Of a stretch of 64,000 nt of DNA, positions 18,324 through 26,746 are shown in pieces (within the stretch, counting starts at the first letter, position 1; each line of letters begins with the position of its first letter). A program made the position numbers and the translations under genes. The notes under the pieces are model-generated. The model did no database searches and had not been told where the DNA came from. It saw only the letters and a list, made by a program, of their open reading frames with translations. The DNA is taken from NCBI GenBank assembly GCA_033809515.1, contig JAPXLN010000006.1, positions 1 to 64,000 on the forward strand. The letters run 5' to 3'. The DNA is from JAPXLN01 sp033809515. Its GTDB lineage: Bacteria > Bacillota > Sulfobacillia > Fermentithermobacillales > Fermentithermobacillaceae.

Positions 18324-19478
18324 ATGACGAGCGGTGTTACTCTGGGTGAAAGCGGCGCAACTCCGTCCTTTAAGCCCGAGGTAGACTACATTCCCAAAGG
18401 GTCCAGGCAAGTTCCCTGGCGCATCTGTACAAACTTTGCCGGTGCAGACGATCTTATGGACAGGTTTGGCCAGTGGCCGGATTATGCCCTCATGCCCGAA
18501 AGGCTTGAGAGTCTCTACAGAAAGGAGAGACGGACGGAAGTTCCTAAGTTTTCCGTGGTTCATGATGGCGTGGTAAAACCGGCCTTTCCGTTCCTGGAGG
18601 AAACCGAGGGCCTTGCTATCCAGCGAGTTTTTGAGTCCAGCAAAGAGAGCATATATCCGGAGTTCAGACACGCTTTGAAAGGCATTGAATCACAAAGCCC
18701 GATCTATGCAGACCGGTGCCTCCTCCTGATTCAGACTCTGCTTGTGCTCTATCTCCGGCACAAGGAAAAAGAGACCGGCATTTGGGAGGAGAGGTCGCCT
18801 GAACAAAGACTTGGGACAATTTTTGCAGCCGGTAACCACATTCCTGTGAGTTTCACTAGGGTGAATGCTTTTGTGGCCGGGATTGGCAGACGGCTGGCCT
18901 TCCCCTGGGGTGGGGCGTACAAAGAGTATGGCAAGCTGCTGTCCCTGATGGAAGACCCTTACACTGCATGGGTTCTGAGGACCGCAGACGACGACCTTCA
19001 CGTCCTTGCCGCAGGTCCCACAGTCAGAGGTTTGAAACTGGCCGGTCTCATTGAGTTCCCGGTCTCTATGGTGTCTCACAAGAATCACATTGCACTGAAC
19101 GTTCCGGCCATAGATTCCAGGGAAGTTGAAGGTTTCCTGCCGCTTCTCACCAGGGGGCTTGGGGCTGTTGCATCGGAGACTGCGCCAGTGCTGTATGGTG
19201 TTCTTGATGTCTGGAAGAGAGGGCAATATGACTATCTGGAAGGCTGCGGCGATTACCTGGAGATGGCTTACGCGATCTTAGCCGGCCTTTTGTTCAAATG
19301 GGCCATGGAAGACGGTTTGCTTGGCGTGCCGCCTAAGCTTACCAAGTTCGGTGACGATTACTGGGTAGTCCAGAGGACTTTCTTTGAGCGACTGTCTTTT
19401 CGCAAGACTGAGTTCCCCGGGTTGTCTGTGCTCAGACAGGCTGATTCGGTCTGGGAACGCCTCTTGGAGCGGTCCTGA
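18324..19478 (+). CDS. Unrecognised soluble protein, third gene of the MutL-like operon
   Basis: A 384-residue protein without recognisable family motifs. The ATG at 18324 is preceded by TTGGAGG. The sequence looks globular and mixed alpha/beta, with many aromatic residues and no signal peptide; the few hydrophobic stretches are too short to be convincing membrane helices. It ends two bases before the convergent bioY stop codon, so no terminator space remains. The close spacing to the upstream gene (22 bp) indicates co-transcription with the MutL-like ATPase. The function is unknown; a search for co-occurrence with mutL-family genes would be informative. Confidence 0.6.
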   Translation: MTSGVTLGESGATPSFKPEVDYIPKGSRQVPWRICTNFAGADDLMDRFGQWPDYALMPERLESLYRKERRTEVPKFSVVHDGVVKPAFPFLEETEGLAIQRVFESSKESIYPEFRHALKGIESQSPIYADRCLLLIQTLLVLYLRHKEKETGIWEERSPEQRLGTIFAAGNHIPVSFTRVNAFVAGIGRRLAFPWGGAYKEYGKLLSLMEDPYTAWVLRTADDDLHVLAAGPTVRGLKLAGLIEFPVSMVSHKNHIALNVPAIDSREVEGFLPLLTRGLGAVASETAPVLYGVLDVWKRGQYDYLEGCGDYLEMAYAILAGLLFKWAMEDGLLGVPPKLTKFGDDYWVVQRTFFERLSFRKTEFPGLSVLRQADSVWERLLERS

Positions 19479-19480
19479 AG

Positions 19481-20062
19481 CTAGTCCTGGTTCAGCAATC
19501 CGGCAGTCTCGAATCTGCGGGCGATTATGGCGCCTAGAGCTGCTTTTAGAAGGTCAACAGGAAGGAAGGGCAAGGAACCTGCCGCAAAAGCTTCCCGAAG
19601 AGAAAGCTTAGTAAACCATGCCAGGTAACATGCGCCGAGGGCATGAACGGTCAGTATACCGCCCAGGAGGATGGGGACCAGGTACGACGCCCAAGCATGC
19701 TTCCTGTTACTACGACTATGAACATGGTCCTTCGTCATATTCTGTCTCATGGCTGCGTGTACCGAGCCTGTGACCCATGCGCCTGCAACAAAGCCCAGCA
19801 GATAGCCTCCTGTGGGCCCAAGGAGAGTCCCCGGGCCGGATCTCCCTCCTGCAAACACAGGGAATCCAAGGCACCCGATTCCCAGGTAAAGCACCATGCT
19901 GGCTGCTCCCCACCAAGGCCCCAGGGCCATGCCGGCAAGCATGACGCCGAAGGTTTGGCCTGTGAGGGGCACCGGGCTGAAAGGAAGGGGTACAGCCACA
20001 AAGGAAAGCACGCAGGTGAGCCCTGCCCACATAGAGGTCTTGAGAAGCATGGCGACGCTCAT
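19481..20062 (-). CDS. bioY: BioY biotin transporter substrate-binding subunit
   Basis: A 193-residue integral membrane protein of the BioY family, the substrate-capturing S component of energy-coupling-factor transporters for biotin. Recognisable features are PFSPVPLTGQTFGV near residues 28-41, the glycine-rich GGRSGPGTLLGPTGGYLLGF segment, and about six hydrophobic helices. Length is typical. No EcfA or EcfT genes are adjacent, so it probably uses a shared ECF module encoded elsewhere. The region between about residues 110 and 125 (KDHVHSRSNRKHAW) is a charged cytoplasmic loop slightly longer than usual. It is divergent from the glycyl-radical activase gene and convergent with the upstream unknown gene. 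A palindrome in its upstream region is a candidate operator. Confidence 0.93.
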   Translation of the reverse strand: MSVAMLLKTSMWAGLTCVLSFVAVPLPFSPVPLTGQTFGVMLAGMALGPWWGAASMVLYLGIGCLGFPVFAGGRSGPGTLLGPTGGYLLGFVAGAWVTGSVHAAMRQNMTKDHVHSRSNRKHAWASYLVPILLGGILTVHALGACYLAWFTKLSLREAFAAGSLPFLPVDLLKAALGAIIARRFETAGLLNQD

Positions 20063-20181
20063 TGATGATCATCTGCCTTGCAGGCCCTATTCAGCCACTC
20101 CTGTTTCATCTTTGTCTGCGTCCTCTTCCTGTAATTATACGTGTTTTTTTCGTCATCCGGCCTTGCCTGGATGCTGGGCTT

Positions 20182-20198
20182 ATGATCAGAATGATCAT
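20182..20198. promoter_or_regulatory. Perfect palindrome between bioY and the activase gene (candidate operator)
   Basis: ATGATCA-GAA-TGATCAT is an exact 7-3-7 inverted repeat in the 324-bp divergent intergenic region (20063-20386). A TATAAT on the minus strand (20139-20134) lies between it and bioY, which would put the palindrome just upstream of a bioY promoter; no good -35 box is visible. A second TGATGATCATC sits right at the bioY start. It does not match the BirA or BioR operators I know. The remaining intergenic sequence holds nothing else I recognise. Confidence 0.4.
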
Positions 20199-20386
20199 AG
20201 ACTAATCGCGCCGTACAGGCAACTTCTCGGCGGGCAGGGAAGATGACAGCCATCAGAGAAAAGTAAGGAAGGCAGTAAGGCCAAGAGACGAGTGTGAGCT
20301 TGTTGTCGCACCGCGCTCAGCCCAAGCTTTGGGGCAGAGCAAAGAAGACAGAGTGAGCGGCAGGGGCGAAACAGGAGGCGACCGGA

Positions 20387-21271
20387 CTGAATACAGGGGT
20401 CATATTTAACATTCAAAGGTACTCCATACATGATGGGCCGGGTATCAGGACGACCGTGTTCTTTAAGGGGTGTCCGCTGAGGTGTCTGTGGTGCCATAAT
20501 CCGGAAAGTCAGATGGCAGGGCCTGAGCTTATGGTTTGGAGGAGCCGGTGTATCTCCTGTGGGGCATGCGTACGGGTCTGCCCTTCAGGAACGGCAAGAG
20601 AGGAAATGTGTGCCCTCTGCGGGAGGTGCGTGGAGGTCTGCCCTGCTAAGGCAAGGGAACTTGTGGGAAAGAAAGTCACGGTTGACTATGTGGTTAAAGA
20701 GGTTCTGAAAGACAGGGTGTTTTATGAGGAATCCGGCGGCGGCGTCACTTTTTCCGGAGGAGAGCCGCTTATGCAGCCTGCGTTTCTCAGAGAGTGCCTG
20801 GAGGGGTGCAAAGAGGAAGGTCTGAACACTGTAGTCGATACCTCGGGGTTCGCTCCGTGGGACAGTATAAAGGCGGTATTCCCCCTGACAGACTTGTTTT
20901 TGTACGACATAAAGACCGTTGATGATGCCAGACACAGAGAGTACGTAGGTGCGCCCAGTGCCCTTGTATTGGACAACGTGAACCGGCTGGTAGCAGAGGG
21001 AGCTTGCGTTGTGGCAAGGTTGCCCTTGATACCGGGAGTCAATACGGATGATTCAAGCTTAAGGGATATAGGCGAATTTCTGCAGCGTACGGGCCTCAGG
21101 CGTATTGACGTGTTGCCATATCATGATACCGCCAAAGAGAAATATTCGAGGCTCAACAGGCAATATGCATTAGACAATGTACCGCCTGCATCAGGCGACG
21201 ACCTGGCGCGCGCCCGGGGTATCCTTGGCGAGTTTGGCCTGGTTGAGGCGAATGGGAGGGAGTCACCATGA
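20387..21271 (+). CDS. Glycyl-radical enzyme activating enzyme (radical SAM), probable HypD activase, CTG start
   Basis: A radical-SAM activase that installs the glycyl radical on the adjacent enzyme. The conserved family N-terminus (VIFNIQRYSIHDGPGIRTTV) is encoded upstream of the first ATG/GTG/TTG-type start (GTG at 20456). The only plausible initiation codon that includes it is CTG at 20387, eight bases after AGGAGG; the frame is closed at 20354-20356. This gives 294 residues. GCPLRCLWC is the CxxxCxxC radical-SAM cluster motif. It is followed by an inserted ferredoxin-like domain with two CxxCxxCxxxC sets (CISCGACVRVCP and CALCGRCVEVCP), as in activases of the PFL2-like enzymes. Its stop overlaps the dehydratase start (ATGA), so the two are translationally coupled. 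Confidence 0.88.
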   Translation: MNTGVIFNIQRYSIHDGPGIRTTVFFKGCPLRCLWCHNPESQMAGPELMVWRSRCISCGACVRVCPSGTAREEMCALCGRCVEVCPAKARELVGKKVTVDYVVKEVLKDRVFYEESGGGVTFSGGEPLMQPAFLRECLEGCKEEGLNTVVDTSGFAPWDSIKAVFPLTDLFLYDIKTVDDARHREYVGAPSALVLDNVNRLVAEGACVVARLPLIPGVNTDDSSLRDIGEFLQRTGLRRIDVLPYHDTAKEKYSRLNRQYALDNVPPASGDDLARARGILGEFGLVEANGRESP

Positions 21272-23628
21272 GAGACAGAGTAAGAAAGCTCCGGGAAAGG
21301 AGCCTTGAGGCAGTGCCGACTCTTTCTACAGAGAGGGCCTGCCTGCTTACGGAGGCATACGGGAAATATGAAGGCAAGACGTCAGTTCCTGTGCTTAGGG
21401 CAATGGCCTTCAGACACCTAATGGAGAACAAGGAAGTCTATATAGGCCCGGATGAGTTGATTGTGGGAGAACGGGGTCCCCTTCCTAAGGCCACGCCTAC
21501 TTACCCTGAGCTTTGCTGCCATACCCCGGATGATCTGCAAATCATAAGCGACAGGGAGAAGACTTTCTTCAAAGTAAGCGAAGAAGCTCAAAGGACTCAG
21601 GCTGAAGAGATTATTCCCTTTTGGCAGGATCGGTCAATGCGTAGGAAGATATTTGACCACATGACAAAGGAGTGGAAGGACTGCTACGAAGCCGGGCTTT
21701 TCACTGAGTTCATGGAGCAACGAGCTCCGGGACATACGGTGGCAGACGACAAAATATACCAAAAAGGTTTCCTTGATTTCAAAGAGGATATCAGGGAAAG
21801 CCTTGAGAGCATCGACTATCTCAATGACCCGGAAGGCTATGACAAAGAGCAGGAACTGCAGGCCATGATGATATGCTGTGATGCCATAGTGACATATGCC
21901 CGGCGGCATGCGGCGAAAGCCCTGGAAATGGCAGAGAAAGAGACTGACGGGCGCAGAAAGCATGAGCTTGAGGAAATCGCACGGATTTGCTCCCGGGTTC
22001 CGGCTCATTCTCCACAGACTTTCCGGGAAGCTCTTCAGGCGTACTGGTTTGTGCACCTGGGGGTAATCACTGAGCTTAACACCTGGGACTCTTTCAACCC
22101 GGGAAGGCTGGACCAGCACCTTTACCCGTTCTACAAGAAGGAACTGGAAGATGGGACCCTCACCCGGGAAGACGCCGAGGAGCTTTTGCAGTGCTTCTGG
22201 GTTAAGTTCAACAACCAGCCGGCCCCTCCTAAGGTAGGCATTACTCTGGCTGAAAGCGGAACCTACACGGATTTTGCCAACATAAACACAGGGGGGTTGA
22301 CGCCTGACGGAAAAGACGGCGTTAACGATGTCACCTATCTTATACTGGACGTAATTGACACCATGCGTTTGGTTCAGCCTAGCTCTAACATTCAGCTCAG
22401 CGCGAAGAATCCGGACAAGTTCCTGAAAAGGGCCTGCGAGATCATACGCAAGGGATGGGGGCAGCCGTCAGTCTTTAACGCCGACGTCATTGTCGAGGAA
22501 ATGCTGCTGCAGGGGAAGTCCGTTGAGGATGCCCGCTGTGGGGGCACCAGCGGTTGTGTTGAGACAGGATCTTTCGGCAAAGAGAGTTACATCCTTACAG
22601 GGTATTTCAACCTAATGAAGGTCTTGGAGATAACCTTGCACAACGGCGTCGACCCCAGGACAGGAAAGAAACTTGGATTAAGCACGGGAGACCCCGGGAA
22701 CTTTGATTCTTTTGAATGTCTCATGAGCGCGTTCAATAAGCAGCTGGACCACTTTATAGACATTAAGATAAGAGGCAACCAGGTCATTGAATCTCTGTAC
22801 GCCAGACACATGCCCTCGCCCTTTCTCTCTGTGATAATCAGCGATTGCATTGAGAAAGGGAAGGATTACAACGCCGGAGGGGCCCGGTACCACAGCAGGT
22901 ACATTCAGGGAGTTGGAATAGGGACGATTACAGACAGCCTTTCGGCAATCAAGCGCCATGTCTTTGAGAGACGGGCAGTAGACATGGCAGGCCTTTTGAG
23001 CGCTCTTGAGGCAGATTTTGAGGGACATGAGGTTTTGCGCCACACTCTTCTTAACCATACCCCCAAATACGGAAATGACAATGACTATGCTGATTGCATT
23101 ATGAAAGAGGTGTTTGACGTCTTCTTTCAGGCGGTCAACGGCAGAAGGAGCGTTACAGGGGGCACATACAGGATAAACATGCTTCCGACCACCTGCCATG
23201 TGTATTTCGGTTCGGTTATCGGTGCCACGCCCGACGGAAGAAGGGCTTTCCAACCGTTGTCTGAGGGCATATCGCCGGTACAGGGGGCAGACCGGCTGGG
23301 TCCTTCAGCTGCTGTCAAATCGGCGTCAAAAATGGACCATGTGAAGACCGGAGGTACTTTGCTCAACCAGAAGTTTACGCCTGCGCTTTTGGAGGGAGAG
23401 ATAGGCTTAGATGCTTTGGCGCGTCTTGTTAGAGGGTATTTCCGGTTGGGAGGGCATCACATTCAGTTTAACGTGGTAAGCGCTGAAGTTCTGAAAAAGG
23501 CTCAAGATAACCCCGAGGAATACAGGGATCTGATAGTGAGAGTTGCAGGGTACAGTGACTATTTCTGCGACCTGTCCAGGGCCCTTCAGGATGAGATAAT
23601 CGCGCGAACGGAACACCGGGTCTTTTAA
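21268..23628 (+). CDS. hypD: Glycyl-radical dehydratase, probable trans-4-hydroxy-L-proline dehydratase
   Basis: A 786-residue glycyl-radical enzyme. Cys430 and Glu432 lie in SGCVETG, and the radical glycine is Gly761 in RVAGYSDYF. The active-site residues I remember for Clostridioides difficile HypD (F152, H160, S334, D339, F340, C434, E436, Y450, T645, G765) are all present here with a constant offset of four: F148, H156, S330, D335, F336, C430, E432, Y446, T641, G761. That separates it from pyruvate formate-lyase, glycerol dehydratase and choline lyase. HypD converts trans-4-hydroxyproline to pyrroline-5-carboxylate, which is then reduced to proline for Stickland-type fermentation. No proC is adjacent. 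The enzyme is cytoplasmic and oxygen-sensitive, implying an anaerobe. The residue numbers are from memory; the glycyl-radical family assignment itself is certain. Confidence 0.87.
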   Translation: MRDRVRKLRERSLEAVPTLSTERACLLTEAYGKYEGKTSVPVLRAMAFRHLMENKEVYIGPDELIVGERGPLPKATPTYPELCCHTPDDLQIISDREKTFFKVSEEAQRTQAEEIIPFWQDRSMRRKIFDHMTKEWKDCYEAGLFTEFMEQRAPGHTVADDKIYQKGFLDFKEDIRESLESIDYLNDPEGYDKEQELQAMMICCDAIVTYARRHAAKALEMAEKETDGRRKHELEEIARICSRVPAHSPQTFREALQAYWFVHLGVITELNTWDSFNPGRLDQHLYPFYKKELEDGTLTREDAEELLQCFWVKFNNQPAPPKVGITLAESGTYTDFANINTGGLTPDGKDGVNDVTYLILDVIDTMRLVQPSSNIQLSAKNPDKFLKRACEIIRKGWGQPSVFNADVIVEEMLLQGKSVEDARCGGTSGCVETGSFGKESYILTGYFNLMKVLEITLHNGVDPRTGKKLGLSTGDPGNFDSFECLMSAFNKQLDHFIDIKIRGNQVIESLYARHMPSPFLSVIISDCIEKGKDYNAGGARYHSRYIQGVGIGTITDSLSAIKRHVFERRAVDMAGLLSALEADFEGHEVLRHTLLNHTPKYGNDNDYADCIMKEVFDVFFQAVNGRRSVTGGTYRINMLPTTCHVYFGSVIGATPDGRRAFQPLSEGISPVQGADRLGPSAAVKSASKMDHVKTGGTLLNQKFTPALLEGEIGLDALARLVRGYFRLGGHHIQFNVVSAEVLKKAQDNPEEYRDLIVRVAGYSDYFCDLSRALQDEIIARTEHRVF

Positions 23629-23646
23629 GGGAATCGCGGGGTTTGG

Positions 23647-25662
23647 TTATTCGAGCCCGACCTGGTAGTCGTAGACTATCTGGGATATGCGGCCGATATA
23701 CTCAAACCCCAGTTCCACGTCGTCGTGGCCCTTGGACATGATTGACAGAATGTAGGGACGATCTGCGTAGATTATGCCCACGTCGTCAGCTACTCCTGTT
23801 ATGTCGCCTTCCTTGTGGCCTACCTCTACTCTGTCGCCGATGAACCGGTTTAGCCCTGTGTTCCAGATTGTGTGGGACAGGTCGTACATGAGTTTTTCGC
23901 CTTCGGCGTTTGACCGGGCAAAGTTTAGGGCCGCTTCCATGTAGGTTGCCATGTCCCTGGCCGTTGAGATGTTCTGGCCTCCGGGATAGACGACCGTGCC
24001 TCCCAGGGTCCTCATGAAACCGGCGATGTTACCTACTCCAAGCCTTCGCTCGAGCATTTTCCAGGCTACGTTGTCGCTTTCAACGATAGCCTTTTCGGCC
24101 AGTTCTCTCATGGAGAAGCTGTCCCCGTCCTTAGCCGTGAATTGGAGCGATCCTGCGCCGCCCCTCCAATCTCTGTCGGAGTTGTACGTCAGACGCTCGT
24201 TCCATGACAGTTTCCCCTGGGACACAAGGTTTGCGACGTAGAGCACGACGGGCACCTTTACAGTGCTTGCTGCCGGCACCGGAAGGTCTTCATTTATGCC
24301 AAAGGTCTTGCCTGAGGTCAGATCCTTGAAGAAGATGCCCCATTGTCCTCCCAGCCCGGAAACGTAGTCCTGGAGCTCGTCTTTTAGTTCAGCATAGCTG
24401 GGATTCCAGGGATCCTGGCTTTCGCCTGGGCTTGCGGTTCCACCGGAGCTTCCGCTGCCACCGGAGACACTCATTTTGCTGATGATATCCATGCCTCTGA
24501 TGCCGTGCAATGACTCGTTTGTGTAGCCTAGCCTTTGCCGGCAAATCCGCCACACTGCGCCTGTTCCGGATTTACCTGAGTACCCTGCGCCCTCTGTTTG
24601 GGTAACCCCCATGTCAACCAGATAGAGGCAGCCGTCAGGTCCGAACTCGGCATCTACGAGCCTGTTGAAGCCGGTGAGGCTGTCGCCTGCAGGAATGTTG
24701 GTCTTGTTCTGGGCAAAAACATGGGATGCGCCTGTTTCGGGGTCCAGTCTCAATACCTGGCTTGCGGATCCCTGCTTTGAGGTCATGGAGGTCCACAGGC
24801 GGGAGCTCCCATGTTCCAGGGACCCAAAGGTTGTCAGGTAAACGTCGTTGGGAGAACCAAAACGCACAGGCGCAACGTCGCAATGCATTGTGGCATTCTG
24901 CGGTATGGTGGTTATGCGCACGGGAGGAGCGCCTGTGGTGCCGCTGCGGTACCCGGGGGCGATTTCCGGACCGCCCTCAGTCCCTGAAGGTCCCTGGCCC
25001 TCTTTGCCCTTGCCCTGCATCACGCCCTGAACCACAATTAGCGCAGGGTCGTCGCCTGATAGGAACCCAAAGGCATACGGGCCGGTCAGCCCTGATACCA
25101 CAAGGTTCTTTTCAATGCTCTGGCCTGCGGCTGCGGGGTCTATCCGGAATATGGCGCCCTTTGCCGTACCTGTGGCAGGGGCGCCGGTGCCTAGGTAGAT
25201 CATTCTGTCGGGGCCGACCTTGACGCTAAGCGGAACCCCGTATTGAGAAGGCGCTTCTACTAGGTCCTGCCTTACTCCGGCGGTGAACGCTGATAGCATG
25301 TTCTCGTGAGCTACGTACATAGTGCCGTCGTGGAACCGGATATCTGCAATGCTTTTCAGCCCGGTAATGACTGAAGCGCTGGTTTCGCTGTCAATGCGCA
25401 ATACACGGCCCGGCGCAGTTTGGTTTGTCCGGGCGACCGAAGCGCTGATGGATGAGGCAGCCTCAGCCACGTACATCCGGCCCATGTCATCCCAGGTGAC
25501 TGAAGCCGGCGAAGTGAGACCTGTTACGACAGCTTCAATGTGGTAACCTGCAGGGAGCACCACCGGGTTGGTGCCGGCACGGGCCGGTCGTATGATGAGC
25601 GTTGCAGCAGAAACTATTGCTAAAAGGCCAACGAGAATTCCCCAGAACACTCTCTTTGACAC
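23647..25662 (-). CDS. Secreted beta-propeller / class A beta-lactamase-like fusion protein
   Basis: A 671-residue two-domain exported protein. The start is the GTG at 25662, with GGGAGGA nine bases upstream, placing an N-terminal hydrophobic signal or anchor at residues 4-28. Residues about 35-400 resemble an NHL/PQQ-sugar-dehydrogenase or ScyD-type six-bladed beta-propeller (LPAGYHIEAVVTGLTSPASV is a typical opening). A Gly/Ser linker follows. The C-terminal ~250 residues are a serine beta-lactamase-like hydrolase, with Ser466-X-X-Lys469 (STVK), an SDN triad (ESDNVAWKML) and an HKEGD segment in the place of KTG. It could be a carboxypeptidase-like or lactamase-like enzyme carrying its own binding domain. 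The fusion is unusual. The gene is convergent with hypD, with only 18 bp between the two stops. Confidence 0.78.
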   Translation of the reverse strand: MSKRVFWGILVGLLAIVSAATLIIRPARAGTNPVVLPAGYHIEAVVTGLTSPASVTWDDMGRMYVAEAASSISASVARTNQTAPGRVLRIDSETSASVITGLKSIADIRFHDGTMYVAHENMLSAFTAGVRQDLVEAPSQYGVPLSVKVGPDRMIYLGTGAPATGTAKGAIFRIDPAAAGQSIEKNLVVSGLTGPYAFGFLSGDDPALIVVQGVMQGKGKEGQGPSGTEGGPEIAPGYRSGTTGAPPVRITTIPQNATMHCDVAPVRFGSPNDVYLTTFGSLEHGSSRLWTSMTSKQGSASQVLRLDPETGASHVFAQNKTNIPAGDSLTGFNRLVDAEFGPDGCLYLVDMGVTQTEGAGYSGKSGTGAVWRICRQRLGYTNESLHGIRGMDIISKMSVSGGSGSSGGTASPGESQDPWNPSYAELKDELQDYVSGLGGQWGIFFKDLTSGKTFGINEDLPVPAASTVKVPVVLYVANLVSQGKLSWNERLTYNSDRDWRGGAGSLQFTAKDGDSFSMRELAEKAIVESDNVAWKMLERRLGVGNIAGFMRTLGGTVVYPGGQNISTARDMATYMEAALNFARSNAEGEKLMYDLSHTIWNTGLNRFIGDRVEVGHKEGDITGVADDVGIIYADRPYILSIMSKGHDDVELGFEYIGRISQIVYDYQVGLE

Positions 25663-25738
25663 GACATAGATTCCTCCCAGGGCAAAGTTCCTGTCGTAAG
25701 TATGTCCCCGGGAGGATCGAAGCAAACGAGCTCCTGAT

Positions 25739-26584
25739 TCACCTGGCTATCGGGTAAAGGACGATTCCGATCATGCCCGGACCGCCGTGAATAGCCAGTG
25801 CAGGCCCAATTTCGCTAATGTGCAGTTCCTTGACATCAATTCGCCGCCTGATGAGCGCGGCAAAGTTTTCAGCTTCTTCCAGGGCGTTGGCATGAACTAC
25901 GGACACGACTGCAGGCAAGTTTCCCACAGCTTCAGCAGCCAGATCGGCAACTTTTGAAAGAGCTCGGGAAAAGGTTCTGACGTGGTCTACGATTTTGACC
26001 ATGCCGCCTTTGATCTCGATGACCGGCTTGATTGAAAGCAGTGAGGCCAGTGCTGCTTGTCCTTGACGAACCCTGCCGCTTCGTCGGAGATACTTGAGGG
26101 TGGGTATTGCGCCGAACATGTGGATCTTTGACCTCAGGGAATCCAATCCGGCCAGGATCTCCTCCTTGTTCAGGCCTGCAGCAGCAGCTCTTGCAGCTTC
26201 CATCGCCAGGAATCCGACCCCCATAGAAGCTGCTTTGGAGTCGTATACTGTAACGTCAACCTCAGGCACAGCTTCTGCAGCTATGGCTGCAGCCTGGCAG
26301 GTAGCGCTTCCGTCAGCCGTAACGTGTATAGAGATGATCTCCTTGACCGTCTTGGACAATGACTTGTAGGCCTCCAGAAACTCGTTAGGGGGTGGGCTCG
26401 AGGTGGTTGGCATGGTTGGGCCGTCGAGTTTCTCATAGAACTCTTCTGTGGAAAGGTCCATTCCGTCTCGATAGGTGGCATCTCCAATCTGTACCCAGAT
26501 AGGTACTACCATTATGCTGTTTTCCTGCTTCATTTTGGCAGTAAGGCCGGAGGCGCTGTCGGTTACCACTGCAAGATTCTTCAT
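25739..26584 (-). CDS. DegV family fatty-acid-binding protein
   Basis: A DegV protein of 281 residues. These cytosolic proteins bind a fatty acid and, as FakB-type subunits, present it to FakA kinase for phosphorylation. The N-terminus VTDSASGL and the TSSPPPNEF segment carry the conserved ligand-binding Ser/Thr residues; GRVRQGQAALASLLSIKPV is typical of the second half. Two in-frame ATGs exist (26593 and 26584). AAAGGAG sits too close to the first, so the second is chosen. The gene is divergent from comEA and lies 76 bp after the beta-propeller fusion gene on the same strand. No fakA-like gene is in the window. Confidence 0.9.
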   Translation of the reverse strand: MKNLAVVTDSASGLTAKMKQENSIMVVPIWVQIGDATYRDGMDLSTEEFYEKLDGPTMPTTSSPPPNEFLEAYKSLSKTVKEIISIHVTADGSATCQAAAIAAEAVPEVDVTVYDSKAASMGVGFLAMEAARAAAAGLNKEEILAGLDSLRSKIHMFGAIPTLKYLRRSGRVRQGQAALASLLSIKPVIEIKGGMVKIVDHVRTFSRALSKVADLAAEAVGNLPAVVSVVHANALEEAENFAALIRRRIDVKELHISEIGPALAIHGGPGMIGIVLYPIAR

Positions 26585-26746
26585 GTGCACCATGCTCCTT
26601 TGCGGGGGTCAAGGAAGCGTTTTCAGATCCAGTATATACCTGTCAGGAGCTCAATGCCAAGCATTGCCGGGGACTTGCATTGGGAAAATAAGCCTGTGGA
26701 ACCGGCGAGTATTGCCAATTTATGGGGGTTGTGGTAGGCTGTTGTC

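Noticed and set aside
19643..20065. A 140-codon plus-strand frame
   Set aside because: Exactly opposite bioY; the translation is Cys/His/Pro-rich without family resemblance.
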